NCBI GenBank assembly: GCA_035578175.1
Contig: JAQMRL010000007.1
Coordinates: 50,044,727-50,108,726, forward strand
Length of the DNA stretch: 64,000 nucleotides
Direction: 5' to 3'
DNA from: Catonia carolina
Lineage: Eukaryota > Arthropoda > Insecta > Hemiptera > Achilidae
Numbering within the stretch: position 1 is the stretch's first letter; each line of letters begins with the position of its first letter. The notes beneath the pieces are model-generated. The model did no database searches and was not told where the DNA came from. It saw only the letters and a list, made by a program, of their open reading frames with translations. Below, in pieces: positions 55,056 to 64,000 of this stretch. The translations under genes were made by a program, and so were the position numbers.

Positions 55056-55221
55056 ACCACCTGTTGTGTAAAGGTGAACGCAACTGGCTTGTATGCCAGG
55101 GGTCCCAAGTTTGATTACTAGTCAGGTCTGGCATTTTTCATCACTCATTTTTATCTGCCACTCTTTATCGTTTGCATTAGCATTAATGTAAAATATTTAG
55201 ACGTAAAATCAAAAACAAAAA
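55056..55221 (+). mobile_element. SINE-3 copy
   Basis: CCTGTTGTGTAAAGGTGAAC head, CAACTGGCTTGTATGCCAGG, B box AGTTTGATTACTAG (diverged), CAGGTCTGGCATTTTTCATC, body GCATTAGCATTAATGTAAAA, tail AAAATCAAAAACAAAAAAG. Confidence 0.82.
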
Positions 55222-55307
55222 AGTATTACTACTTTATGGTAATTACCCTTTTTCTACCCCATAAGAAGCAAATGGTCAAAATTCAAATGCTTTACTATTA
55301 AGTAAGT

Positions 55308-55472
55308 GGCCGTCCCAATGGTGTAATGGAAAGCACAACTGGCTCGATGCCAGGGTCAAAGGTTCAATTCCCAGTCAGGACTGGCATTTTTTCACCTGTA
55401 CATCACCTCATGTCATTACCTACACACAACCCAAGGCTTATGTAGGCATCATCACTCAATAATAATAAAAAA
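55308..55472 (+). mobile_element. SINE-3 head with a different 3' body
   Basis: GGCCGTCCCAATGGTGTAAT, AACTGGCTCGATGCCAGGGT, B box GGTTCAATTCCCAG and CAGGACTGGCATTTTTTCAC match SINE-3. After that the body changes to CACCTCATGTCATTACCTAC ... AGGCATCATCACTCAATAAT and an AAT tail. This indicates a subfamily with a swapped 3' region. Confidence 0.72.
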
Positions 55473-56689
55473 TATCACTTACAGTACATGTATTCTAATT
55501 TTTAGAACAATAGCTCTTCGAGCAGGTAAAAAAAGTAATGTGCATCAGGGTTGTCACCCACTTTTTACCCCTTAGATGCAAGTAATCAAATTGGAACTCC
55601 TTTAGTTTTTCTTTTCAACCTCCAAAGAACAAATCTGCAGAATTTCAACTAGATAATCGAAACATTATAAAATTAGTGATAAATAAGTGAATCAGTCGAT
55701 GAGGTTTTTTGTTTCTAAATAGAGAAAATTCACTTGGTTAATAAACTGATTGTGAAATTTATCGTGAGGTTAAATCAGAAATCAGGAATCTTATTTTTTT
55801 GATGTATTAAATAATTTTAGTTAATTGAAGTGGTTTATATTTAATACTGCCTCCAACCATAATGAAACATAAAAAGGAAGTATTAAATAAATACTTACAC
55901 TTAAAAATATTTTGTAAACGACAAATTCAAAACGTTTTTATAAATGACAAAACGGGTCTACATCTAAATTGTTTCTACAATACAGGGTTTCCTTTTAAAG
56001 TATTTCTGCAATTTCTATCTAATCACAATCAAACCTATCAGAAACCATTTAATCAAAACCTCCCAAAAAAAAATCTGTTATATTATTTACTATTTTGGTA
56101 CTTACGAAAGATCATATGAAGATGATTGTATGTATGTGAAGTATGTGAGAGAATGTAAGAGTGTATTAAATAGAGAAATATATTTGAATAGATTAAAACT
56201 GAATTATATATTTACATACACACACATACATTTAAACATTCATACACAAACTTATATTAAAATTATGTACTTGTAATAAGAATTTTTAGAAAGAGATACC
56301 GAACTCTACACCTCCTTTCCGTGCGACTCGAGAAATAAAAAATACATAGACTAATCGCTTATTATGTAATAAAAGAATACAAAATATTCTTTTATTTCAA
56401 TAAATTTTAAATATAATGTGCAAGAGATGTGTTAATTTTTTTATATAAAAATATCTTAGTGGTAATAAAGTCAGAGAAGCACTGGAAACCAGGTGCAGAG
56501 TGAGTGGTTTTACATTTTCTTTTTTTTAAATAAAATATGGTACAATAATGCTTATCCAAATAAAACGGTATGAACCGATTTTTTTAAGTAGTTGAAATAT
56601 TTTCTTATAACCTAAGTTAATTTTATCAATTTCAATGTCAACATTAAAATTTTCTTTAAATTATACTATTGTTTTTCTCATACAGGGCC
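55473..56689. other. No gene recognised
   Basis: A + strand ORF at 55862-56119 is AT-driven with no domain. A CA-rich stretch lies near 56215-56230. The inverted 17-mer shared with 37904-37920 is at 56292-56308. Confidence 0.35.
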
Positions 56690-57090
56690 AATTTTAGACC
56701 ATGTGAGGAAACTTAAGAAGTTCCTTTAAGCTCTTTTTGCAGCCCACATTCTTGGTATTTTTTCACTGTAACCTTTTCTCCTTTTTTCTACCCACCCGGT
56801 GTTCTGCTTTTGCTCTTTGTGGAAAACTTTAAAATGATTAATTAGCTGTCTGAATTTGGTACAATCTATAATGTTTCCTCAGTTTATTCCAGGTTTTTTA
56901 TATACTTTTTTACTTCTTTAAACCATTTATCCGACACCTTACATCTGTCGTAGTGTCTTAAAGATTCGTTCTGCCAACCGTTCGTCATTCGCTATGTAAA
57001 TGCGTCCAAAGAATTTCAGTCTTTGTTTTCTGATAGTTTTCATAAACCATTTGTTTTTCATGCGGAGTTCTCCACATCCACATAACCTAT
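56690..57090 (-). pseudogene. LINE-c 3' end, decayed
   Basis: The minus strand reads YDRCKVSDKWFKEVKKYIKN, ETL, then QKKNTKNVGCKKS-like text near the end. WF.EVK.D...L....E...... then ....MK..W matches LINE-c at 26140 (WIKEVKKDMEELNI). Upstream it has NGWQN.SL and KLSENKD.NSLDAF remnants. Confidence 0.68.
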
Positions 57091-57836
57091 GCTGTTCATA
57101 AAAAATTATATTCATACATCACAAAATTAAAATTTTTCACTCTTTTTTGAGAAAATGATTTCCAAGTTTGGAATACTCATTGTATGAATTGAACTAATAA
57201 ATCAATAGAATTTATAATAACATTTAAATTCTAATAATATTTTTTTTAGGTTTTTCAGTTAACTTTTACAAACAGAAAATATTAAAATAAGAAAAGTAAT
57301 TTCATATAATTAATGATAAACTCAAAATCATTAAGAGAAAATCTTAAAAAATTTAATTCACTAAGGCCATCCTAGTCATCAGCTAACAAAAAGCTGTTTA
57401 TTAGAATTTTAATTAAACCAGTTGGGCAAGTGACTTGAAAAGGTGACCAATTAATGCCCAACCATAAACCGCTATATGATCATGTTAAAAAATCACAACA
57501 GGAAAATTTAACAATAAGGAGCTATCATATTCAGTGATTGTTTAAAAAAGAACAATGTCTGATAACAATGAAAGGTACATAGAAAATATTCAAGAGTGCA
57601 TCTTTTTGAAAAATTAGTGTTTACTGGCATCACCAAGGTAACATGAAAACGTTGACTCTGTTTTATTGAAATGGTTAATATCACTATTAGTCCAAAGAAA
57701 AATGGCTGTTAAGATATACTGACAAGTGAAATAATGGTCAGACCCCACTGCTCTCATAATCAGACCAACTGTTGAAAATTAGCTAATGCTTTACTTAGTT
57801 ATTGCAAGCCGAATTAAACCCCCTATTTATTTACGA
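57091..57836. other. No feature recognised
   Basis: AT-rich. Confidence 0.35.
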
Positions 57837-58546
57837 CTAGCAACCCCTGCTCGCTTCGCTTCACAGCAGCTAATGGAGGCCTAATTAAATTATTTTAAAA
57901 CCTCTTTATAATTTTATACAATATTTGTGGTTTTGTTGCTGTGTGGCAGCAAAATAAATATTGTTTTTCTGCACTTCCAGCTCTAGAAAGTCCGATATAA
58001 AGTTGTCCATGAGTGAAGCACTCTTGTCTCAAATCGATGCCCACCATTTTAAATATTTGTCCTGGGATTTAACAGAATTAAATAGAATGCATAGAAGAAT
58101 ACCAACGGAAAAGATAAGAGACAGTTGATATGTGGCTGAGATAAGAGACAGTAATACATGGGTGCGGTATGCAGAGTAACTGGAAATTTTGAATATATCC
58201 AAATTTTTGATGTTTTTTTGGAATCGAATGTTATTCTTCACGTTTTTCTATGAAATATAAAAGTTAAATTGTGCTTCTAGCTCAAAAAATACACCAACCA
58301 GAGGATTTAAAATAAATAAAAGTGCTACGCACCCGATGGACTAAAACATGCGACATTGTCACAGTTTAAGTTGCTTAACTCACTTAATTAAAGTTGCTTT
58401 AAGTTGCAACATAGCCTACCTATATTGAACAGGAAGCTCTAAGCTATGCTACAATGAAAGATTTTTTAAAATCAGTTCAGTAGTTTCTGAGATTACCTCA
58501 TACAAACGAACAAACAGACGTTTCTTCTTTATTATATTAGTATAGA
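57837..58546 (-). mobile_element. Helitron, internally deleted
   Basis: On the minus strand the 5' end is A|TCTATACTAATATAATAAAG and the 3' end is GAAGCGAGCAGGGGTTGCTAG|T. These are a canonical TC start, a CTAG end (CTRR), and insertion between A and T with no duplication. GAAGCGAAGCGAGC just before the end can form only a weak hairpin. The interior keeps helicase coding sequence (57890-58085). It is unrelated in sequence to HINE-A, so two rolling-circle lineages coexist. Confidence 0.9.
57890..58085 (-). pseudogene. Helitron Rep-helicase C-terminus, fragment
   Basis: The frame reads GQIFKMVGIDLRQECFTHGQ, LYIGLSRAGSAEKQYLFCCH, then KPQILYKIIKR and a stop, with RPPLAAVKRSEQGL at the end in frame after it. 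GQT...VGIDL...CF.HGQLYV.LSR is helicase motif V-VI of the PIF1-like helicase of Helitrons, which unwinds DNA during rolling-circle transposition. The Rep domain and motifs I-IV are deleted. Confidence 0.88.
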
Positions 58547-59168
58547 TTATCTATCAGTAAACTCTTTACAACTGTATAATAAATTGACATATTAGAAAGG
58601 GTTCTAAGAAAATTTTGTTATGATTTCAGTTGAAATAATTTGGTGAATAACGACCAGTCATACAGTTATAAAATTATTATTATTATTAAAAATCTATTAT
58701 TTATAGTAACGAAAGACTGATAATGTTAATGTATAACTGGATAAATGAAATTACAAAATTATTAATAATTGAAAATAAATTCCAGCATGAGTTGGTAAAA
58801 CTTCTTTTTTGATTTATGAAAAAATTACCTCGTATGGATTTCAATCATTTTTCCCCATGGCCTTTCAAATAAAAGTAAAAATTAATAAATAAATAAAAAA
58901 TTGGATAAGCAGTATCGTACTATACAGTAATATTATTTTACATAACTATATGATCAACAAATGCTGTGATATGCTGATCATTTTTATTGAACGATTATAT
59001 ACTCATTTTAAAAATGTATAATATTGTTAAGAATGTTGGTATATTAAACTAAATTTAAGAATTTATACATTCAAATTAAAAAGAAATTATGAAATTAATG
59101 AACCATATTATCTGAATCATTAAAAATTTACAAAATACAGTGAATTTAATAAACACATTTAATCATAA
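58547..59168. other. No feature recognised
   Basis: AT-rich; TA at 59169-59170 is the next element's target. Confidence 0.35.
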
Positions 59169-59170
59169 TA

Positions 59171-60113
59171 CTGAGTGATTACAAATGAAATAGACACTTT
59201 CGATAGCTTATAGAAAATGTATTTTTAAAAAATTAAGATGATTACTTACATGATTATGTACAAGAATTCATTAGGTTTTTATTCATAAATATTCAATGTG
59301 TGCACCATTTGTAACACAACAGATATCAACACGGTTGTTGAATTCTTCCCATACACATGCAAGCATATGGTGGTCAACTATAGCAAGAGCATTTGTGATG
59401 CGGGTGGTACAAAAACTTTGTCTTATACATGACCCCATAAAAAGTAGTCGCAGGGCGTTAAATCTGGACTGCGATGTGACCAACACTTGTACACCATATT
59501 GTCCTCACTTATACAGCCAATCCATCGTCCAGAAAGGTGTTCATCCAAATAATATTTGATCTGTGAGTGCCATTGAGGTGGAACTCCATCTTGTACAAAA
59601 ATGAAATTGTCACTATCTTCCTGGAGTTGAGGAATTAGCCATTCATGTAACATGTCCAGATAAATTACTCCAGTTACAGATACTTCGTAAAAAAAAGAAC
59701 GGCCCGTAAACCTTTTCATGAGATACAGCGCAAAGTACGTTCACTTTAGGGGAATCGCTTATACGTTGTAAACTTGCTCTTGGGTTTTCTGTGCTTCATA
59801 TTATTACATTATGTCTATTAACTTTTCCACTAATGCGAAACGTACATTCATCACTGAAAGTTAAGCGATGAAAGAAGGCATCATCATTTTCAACACAATC
59901 CTGAAACTCCACACAAAACTTTTTACGCATGACTTTATTACTCATATTTAAACTTTGCACTAACTGTAATTTATAAGATGTCATTTTCAAACGTTGTACC
60001 TACATAAACTTCAAAAAATTCCCTGTAAACCTGTATCATTAACAGTATTCAAATACACCAGTTTAATTTTTTAGAGGCTACCGAAAGTGTCTATTTCATT
60101 TGTAATCACCCGG
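59171..60113 (-). mobile_element. Tc1/mariner-like element with TA duplication
   Basis: The left end CTGAGTGATTACAAATGAAA and inverted right end CCGGGTGATTACAAATGAAA pair over more than 30 bases (through TAGACACTTTCG). TA lies on both sides (59169-59170, 60114-60115). It is 943 bp, shorter than an autonomous element, and contains the transposase relic below; the N-terminal DNA-binding part is missing. Confidence 0.9.
59423..59990 (-). pseudogene. Tc1/mariner-like transposase catalytic domain, frameshifted
   Basis: Read on the minus strand from 59990: KVMRKKFCVEFQD, then FFHRLTFSDECTFRISGKVN (first Asp in FSDE) and RHN. After a gap, FFYEVSVTGVIYLDMLHEWL, FVQDGVPPQWH (second Asp), GRWIG, and RSPDLTPCDYFLWGHV (third). 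From the QD Asp there are 41 residues to the SPD Asp and 46 to the PCD Asp, longer than the 34 of mariner. A frame change lies between 59796 and 59719. F.SDEATF..SG.VNRHN and QDGAPPH...RWIGR.....PPRSPDLTPCDF.LWG are typical of a widespread insect group often annotated as Tc3-like. It lacks an intact start region and is presumed dead. Confidence 0.85.
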
Positions 60114-60359
60114 TACAGTAAAGAAATAATTAAAATTGATTTTCAAAAAACGTCACAAATTATGTGGTAAAGAATAAATATATATTTATTTTTTTGCAGT
60201 ATGAATATAATTTTTCAAAATTGTTACATTACCGTACTCTTGCTTACTCTAACAGGTAATATTAGTAAACAAGTTTTATAGAAAATAATGAAAATTAATA
60301 GTCCTTTCACAAAACGCTACATACAGTTTTTTAAACTATTATAAAATATAACTTAATTG
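60114..60359. other. Short gap
   Basis: Nothing recognised. Confidence 0.3.
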
Positions 60360-60620
60360 TTCTGGAAAAAGCTTTCTTTGCTGCCCACATTCTCAATATT
60401 TTTACACTTTTGGCTTTCCTCCTTTTTCCATGCATTCACTTTTCTACTTTTGCTTTTCACAGAAGCACTTAAAAACCACAATCTGTAATCCATACATGGT
60501 TTGGTTTGTAAGGTTTGCTCACTTCATTTCAATTTTTCAAGGCCATCCCAGTTCCTTACACCAATGTCAACCACTTCATCATGTGCCTTGTCTAAATAAA
60601 TATATCCTAAAATTCTGCTG
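60360..60620 (-). pseudogene. LINE-c 3' end, decayed
   Basis: The minus strand has DIGVRNWDGLEKLK near 60545, FLSASVKSKSRKVNAWKKEE, then a NIENVGSKESF-like end, the same order as the fragment at 56690-57090 (…KSKSR…KKE…KN…NVG.K.S). It includes the shared GCAAAGAAAGCTTTTTCCAG-type 3' end. Confidence 0.6.
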
Positions 60621-62541
60621 ATTTATTAACACGCTTTTGGTTTATTATTAGTCTCATAAAAATTATTGATACGTACTGAATATTTTTCAAGAAGTTAATG
60701 TTTTCCATAGGGCTTCAAAAAATTTTTAGACATGTTTTCTGTTAATACATTCTCAGGCTCAACTCTTAAATTGAACTTTTGCAACCATCAGAAAGATTTT
60801 CCTAAAAAAGAAAAACTTTACTGTCAAGAATATATACCATTCCTGATTAATATAGAAATTTAACATAAAAAAAATTTTTACACAAGGTAAGCGGTTAAAT
60901 TATGTCAACAACCAAAAGTGATTACAATACTTTTTGAAGTTGTTTCATTACAGTAATGCTCATTACATTTGGAATGTTTCATTACAAAACTATAAAACAA
61001 TTGATATTTATATTTCAATCACATACAGATGTAGCTACACCCTCTGATTGTTTTTTTAATGCACTGTAGATTTGATACCCACCAGTTAAGTTTAGAGAAT
61101 ACTACAAACAAGAAGTTCAAAATTTCTGAATTGTTTTAACATTTGTGGGCGCAGATTATGATATGACTGAAATTGAAATACTACAGTTTTTGACAGAAAA
61201 CCTTTATTCCCGGTAAAGTTTGTTAACTATATATTTAGCTTTCAAATAAACTCTACTAACCATCTTTCATTAATAACTATCTCAATTAAAGTAAATTTGT
61301 CCACACAGAAAGAAATAATACAGTATGACCTGAGTAATTAGAACCCAATAGTTCAAAGCTTTTGCTAATTCGAAGGAATTTTTTGTCATCATTTGTATTA
61401 TCTTATAATGTAAAAACATCTTTTTTATTAGGAATTTAAAAATTAAAATATTTGTTACTTTGAATACATTTTTGATATTTTATCGCATGTTTATTGAAAA
61501 TCCCTCTTGAGCAGTTACATTTTTGAATGAAAAACTGTATGTGTATTCCATACCAACAGCTAACACCTCTACATAATTATTTTGAATTTTCAGCGTCTGG
61601 TAAAGCGATATTTGGGTTTTGATAGCCTTGTTAATATTTTAAACTAAAATATACACTACATTTTCCTCTGTGTAAAATAGAGTACTTTGTATTGCACAAT
61701 TGTTCTTGATTTTTTTACATTTCTAAAATTAACTTTCCATACTTAATTAATGTCTCAAAAATGTACAAAAATTCGATTTTTTCAACAGTTTATTTTCTAA
61801 GGGAATTTTTATGTTTGAATGTTTTAATTGATTCTTGAGAAAGTGTTTGCTTTCTTCATAACCAAATATTGTTTTTGTCAAAATTTTAACTTTGACATTC
61901 AATTCCTGCAGATTTATTTTTCCATGTAGTTAAATAAATGGGTCATTTTTCAATGAGAAACCATTGGAGGAGTCAAGTCAAAATTTTGGCAGCATAATAT
62001 TCACATCCGTTCTAAATCCTGCAGTAAAATTATTTTAAAATATTTAAAAATTTGTTGTTATCCCAAACATTACCAAACAGAAAATGAGAAATTTTACTAT
62101 TACACTTATAAATAACATGCATTGATAAGCCTGAAAAGTTTCAGTTAACTAACTCCAACAGTTTTTGAGAAAACAGCTCATAAGTAAGTTTCAGTTTAAC
62201 ATGTGTCTAGAAACCAGGACACCAGTTACAAGTCCTCTTAATGTGTTTTGTCATCTTAAAGTCATTTGTTTAATTAACAAAGCCAACAGCTAAAAATTAG
62301 AAGACTAACTTAAAGTGAAAGTCCAAAGTTATAAAAGCAGTAGAAGCTGATAGTAGACAGAAAACAGAAACCGCTAAATAATACAGTATATCTCGTACAC
62401 CGATTCCAATTTGTTTAAAACATAAGGAAGAATTTAAAAAAATAAAAATATAGGAGATGGAAAGAAAAAGAGACTAATGGGGCCAGAATTTCCTGTAGTT
62501 GAAAGACACTTGTTTTTTTAAGCTGATTTATATGTTTTTAA
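60621..62541. other. AT-rich, no gene recognised
   Basis: About 1.9 kb without recognised coding sequence, repeat or element end. Confidence 0.4.
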
Positions 62542-62690
62542 ACCTGGTTTTCTATGCCACGGGTCCCGGGTTCCATTCCTGGATAGGTCTGGTGTTTTTT
62601 CATCACTCATTTTCATCTACCACCCTTCATTTGCAATGATTTTCAAAACAGTTAGGTGTAAAACCAAAACAAAAAATGAAAAAAAAGCTT
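62542..62690 (+). mobile_element. SINE-3 copy, head truncated
   Basis: Starts within the tRNA-like head (ACCTGGTTTTCTATGCCACG), B box CGGGTTCCATTCCTGG, AGGTCTGGTGTTTTTTCATC, CTACCACCCTTCATTTGCAA, CAGTTAGGTGTAAAACCAAA and an A-rich tail. Confidence 0.8.
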
Positions 62691-62957
62691 TTGAATTATA
62701 ATAAAATATTGTATCCTTTATTAATTTTCTTTCAATAATTTAGGTAGACGTTACTGGTCTACTGGGCTTACAAATGAACTTTTTGTTTGAAGAATACCCT
62801 CATAAGATTTCTCTAAATTGTACCTAACTAATATTCTCCATCTTAATTAAGTTCCTTGGAAACTGTCAAAGAGTATCCAGATATCTGTATGAAACTCCAA
62901 GAATCTCTAAACGGGAGACTCCATATTTGTAATTTTCTTCTCACTTATTATTTCCAT
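62691..62957. other. Short gap
   Basis: Nothing recognised. Confidence 0.3.
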
Positions 62958-63085
62958 GGCCAGCTCAATGGTGTAGTAATCAGCATAACTGGGTTCTATG
63001 CCAGAAGTCATGAGTTCAATTTCCAGACATAATTGGCACTTTTTAATCATTTATTTTCATTATCTGCATTATCTAACATGTCTTT
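62958..63085 (+). mobile_element. SINE-3 copy, complete head, short body
   Basis: GGCCAGCTCAATGGTGTAGT head with A box, AACTGGGTTCTATGCCAGAA, B box GAGTTCAATTTCCAG, TTGGCACTTTTTAATCATTT, and a degenerate body ending near ATCTGCATTATC. Confidence 0.78.
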
Positions 63086-64000
63086 GTTATCTTTCTCAAC
63101 ATAACCTAGAATAATTTTAAAAGTTCTTAATATTATAAAATTCATCAATGAGAACTGACTTATATAATCGGTTCAGGGTCTAATTATCATGTATTGATTA
63201 CCTAAGATTTTTAACTCAAATATTATTTTTTCTACGCATAAAAAAAGTTTACTTCTTATTTTCATGGATTACGTTGACAACCCTCTATGAATACTGCTGA
63301 AATCATCCCTTTTAAAAGATAACACTGGCTTTTAATTTTTTTATTTTCCTAATAGAATACAATCTCTTCAATTTCATACTCAAGACTTAAGTACAGGATC
63401 CTTCCTCCAATCAAAAGAATGGATTACAAAAACTAAATTTTGAAAAATACCAGTTGTTTTTTTTGAAAATGCTAGTTGCAAATTATAATCTCTCCATATT
63501 TTTATAATTATTACTTTTTAAAATTATACATAACATTCTTTACAATTTTTTTTATTTTGAGGTCATATTTCCAAATCATTTTGTTTTTTTTTAATTCTTA
63601 TCTGCAAATCTTTCACCAAAAGTACAGAATTTTTCATTACTTTATCTTCGATTATTCATTTATAATAAAGACCGTTCCATGACTATTGTTACAGACATTA
63701 CAAACTAACATAAACTGCCAGATGAACCTAAACTGACTAACCTATATTTCACGAATTAATAACAGAAAACGCCTATTTATCTTTCCTTTTCCATTTTTAA
63801 CACAAAAAATTATGAAAACTGTTGAAATAATACTAAAATTGACCAATCCATTTGTTCTTATGTAGAAGATATACAATAAAAATTAAATTTAAACTGGTGA
63901 AAATTATTAAGATTTACAATTTTGATGTTGACTACAAATTATTATATTAAACAGCACATTAAAATTCAACTAGAAATATTTCAAGAATGCTTAACTATGA
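63086..64000. other. AT-rich, no gene recognised
   Basis: Only low-complexity ORFs (e.g. 63476-63682, rich in F, I and Y) are present. No repeat boundary seen. Confidence 0.4.

Noticed and set aside
59296..59559. + strand ORF of 87 codons
   Set aside because: Antisense of the Tc1/mariner-like transposase catalytic blocks.
63476..63682. 68-codon hydrophobic ORF
   Set aside because: F/I/Y-rich translation of AT-rich low-complexity DNA, with no domain and no context for a gene.
1..64000. Endogenous viral elements or toxin genes
   Set aside because: I looked for retroviral-type Gag-Pol motifs, capsid or toxin-like cysteine patterns and saw none. All RT text is of the non-LTR type.

Overview
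This is an AT-rich eukaryotic window, very probably from a large, repeat-laden insect genome. Arthropod-type LINEs, mariner relatives, piggyBac-type MITEs and DINE-1-like elements fill most of what can be read. A hemipteran source is my guess, not something the sequence proves. I see no operon, rRNA, CRISPR array or intact long ORF. The only host coding sequence I can defend is one 113-base internal exon on the + strand (37394-37506), which carries the linker and first third of a ONECUT-type homeodomain. The CUT-domain exon and the rest of the homeobox are not visible, so the window looks like the inside of a very long onecut gene. A second possible 61-base exon (37680-37740) has good splice signals but does not continue the homeodomain.

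Layout. 1-4 kb: degenerate LINE reverse transcriptase pieces with a SINE flanked by perfect 12-bp duplications. 4-36.6 kb: a dense block of two non-autonomous families. The first (here 'HINE-A') is about 0.93-1.0 kb. It has asymmetric terminal inverted repeats (ACTTTCTCTTGCC), a 5' palindrome, a GT/GTCT microsatellite, an internal dimer, a 3' hairpin and T|T flanks, which is the architecture of Helentron-associated (DINE-1-like) elements; about ten near-complete copies are present. The second (here 'PB-M1') is a 0.7-kb TTAA-flanked MITE with GGGGAGACTGTA ends, in five copies, all in the same orientation. The two families are nested in each other both ways. Between them lie a decayed pogo/Tigger transposase, a DD34D mariner, a Tc1/mariner-like element with an N-terminal HTH ORF, several LINE 3' ends, and a tandem duplication whose second copy preserves the empty sites of a HINE-A insertion and of a 1-kb fold-back element.

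36.7-38 kb: a small MITE, then the onecut exon in a short repeat-poor interval. 39-47 kb: LINE 3' relics and a 1.3-kb fold-back repeat. 47-64 kb: AT-rich sequence with tRNA-derived SINEs (three families, often nested), another piggyBac-type MITE, a canonical Helitron retaining part of its helicase, and a Tc1/mariner-like element with three recognisable catalytic blocks. HINE-A and PB-M1 are confined to the left of the exon, while nearly all SINE copies lie to its right.

The genes do not act together as a system. The biology here is one developmental transcription-factor exon in a large intronic landscape shaped by transposons. The most unusual recurrent pattern is element termini replaced by an inverted copy of the opposite terminus, seen independently in three unrelated elements.
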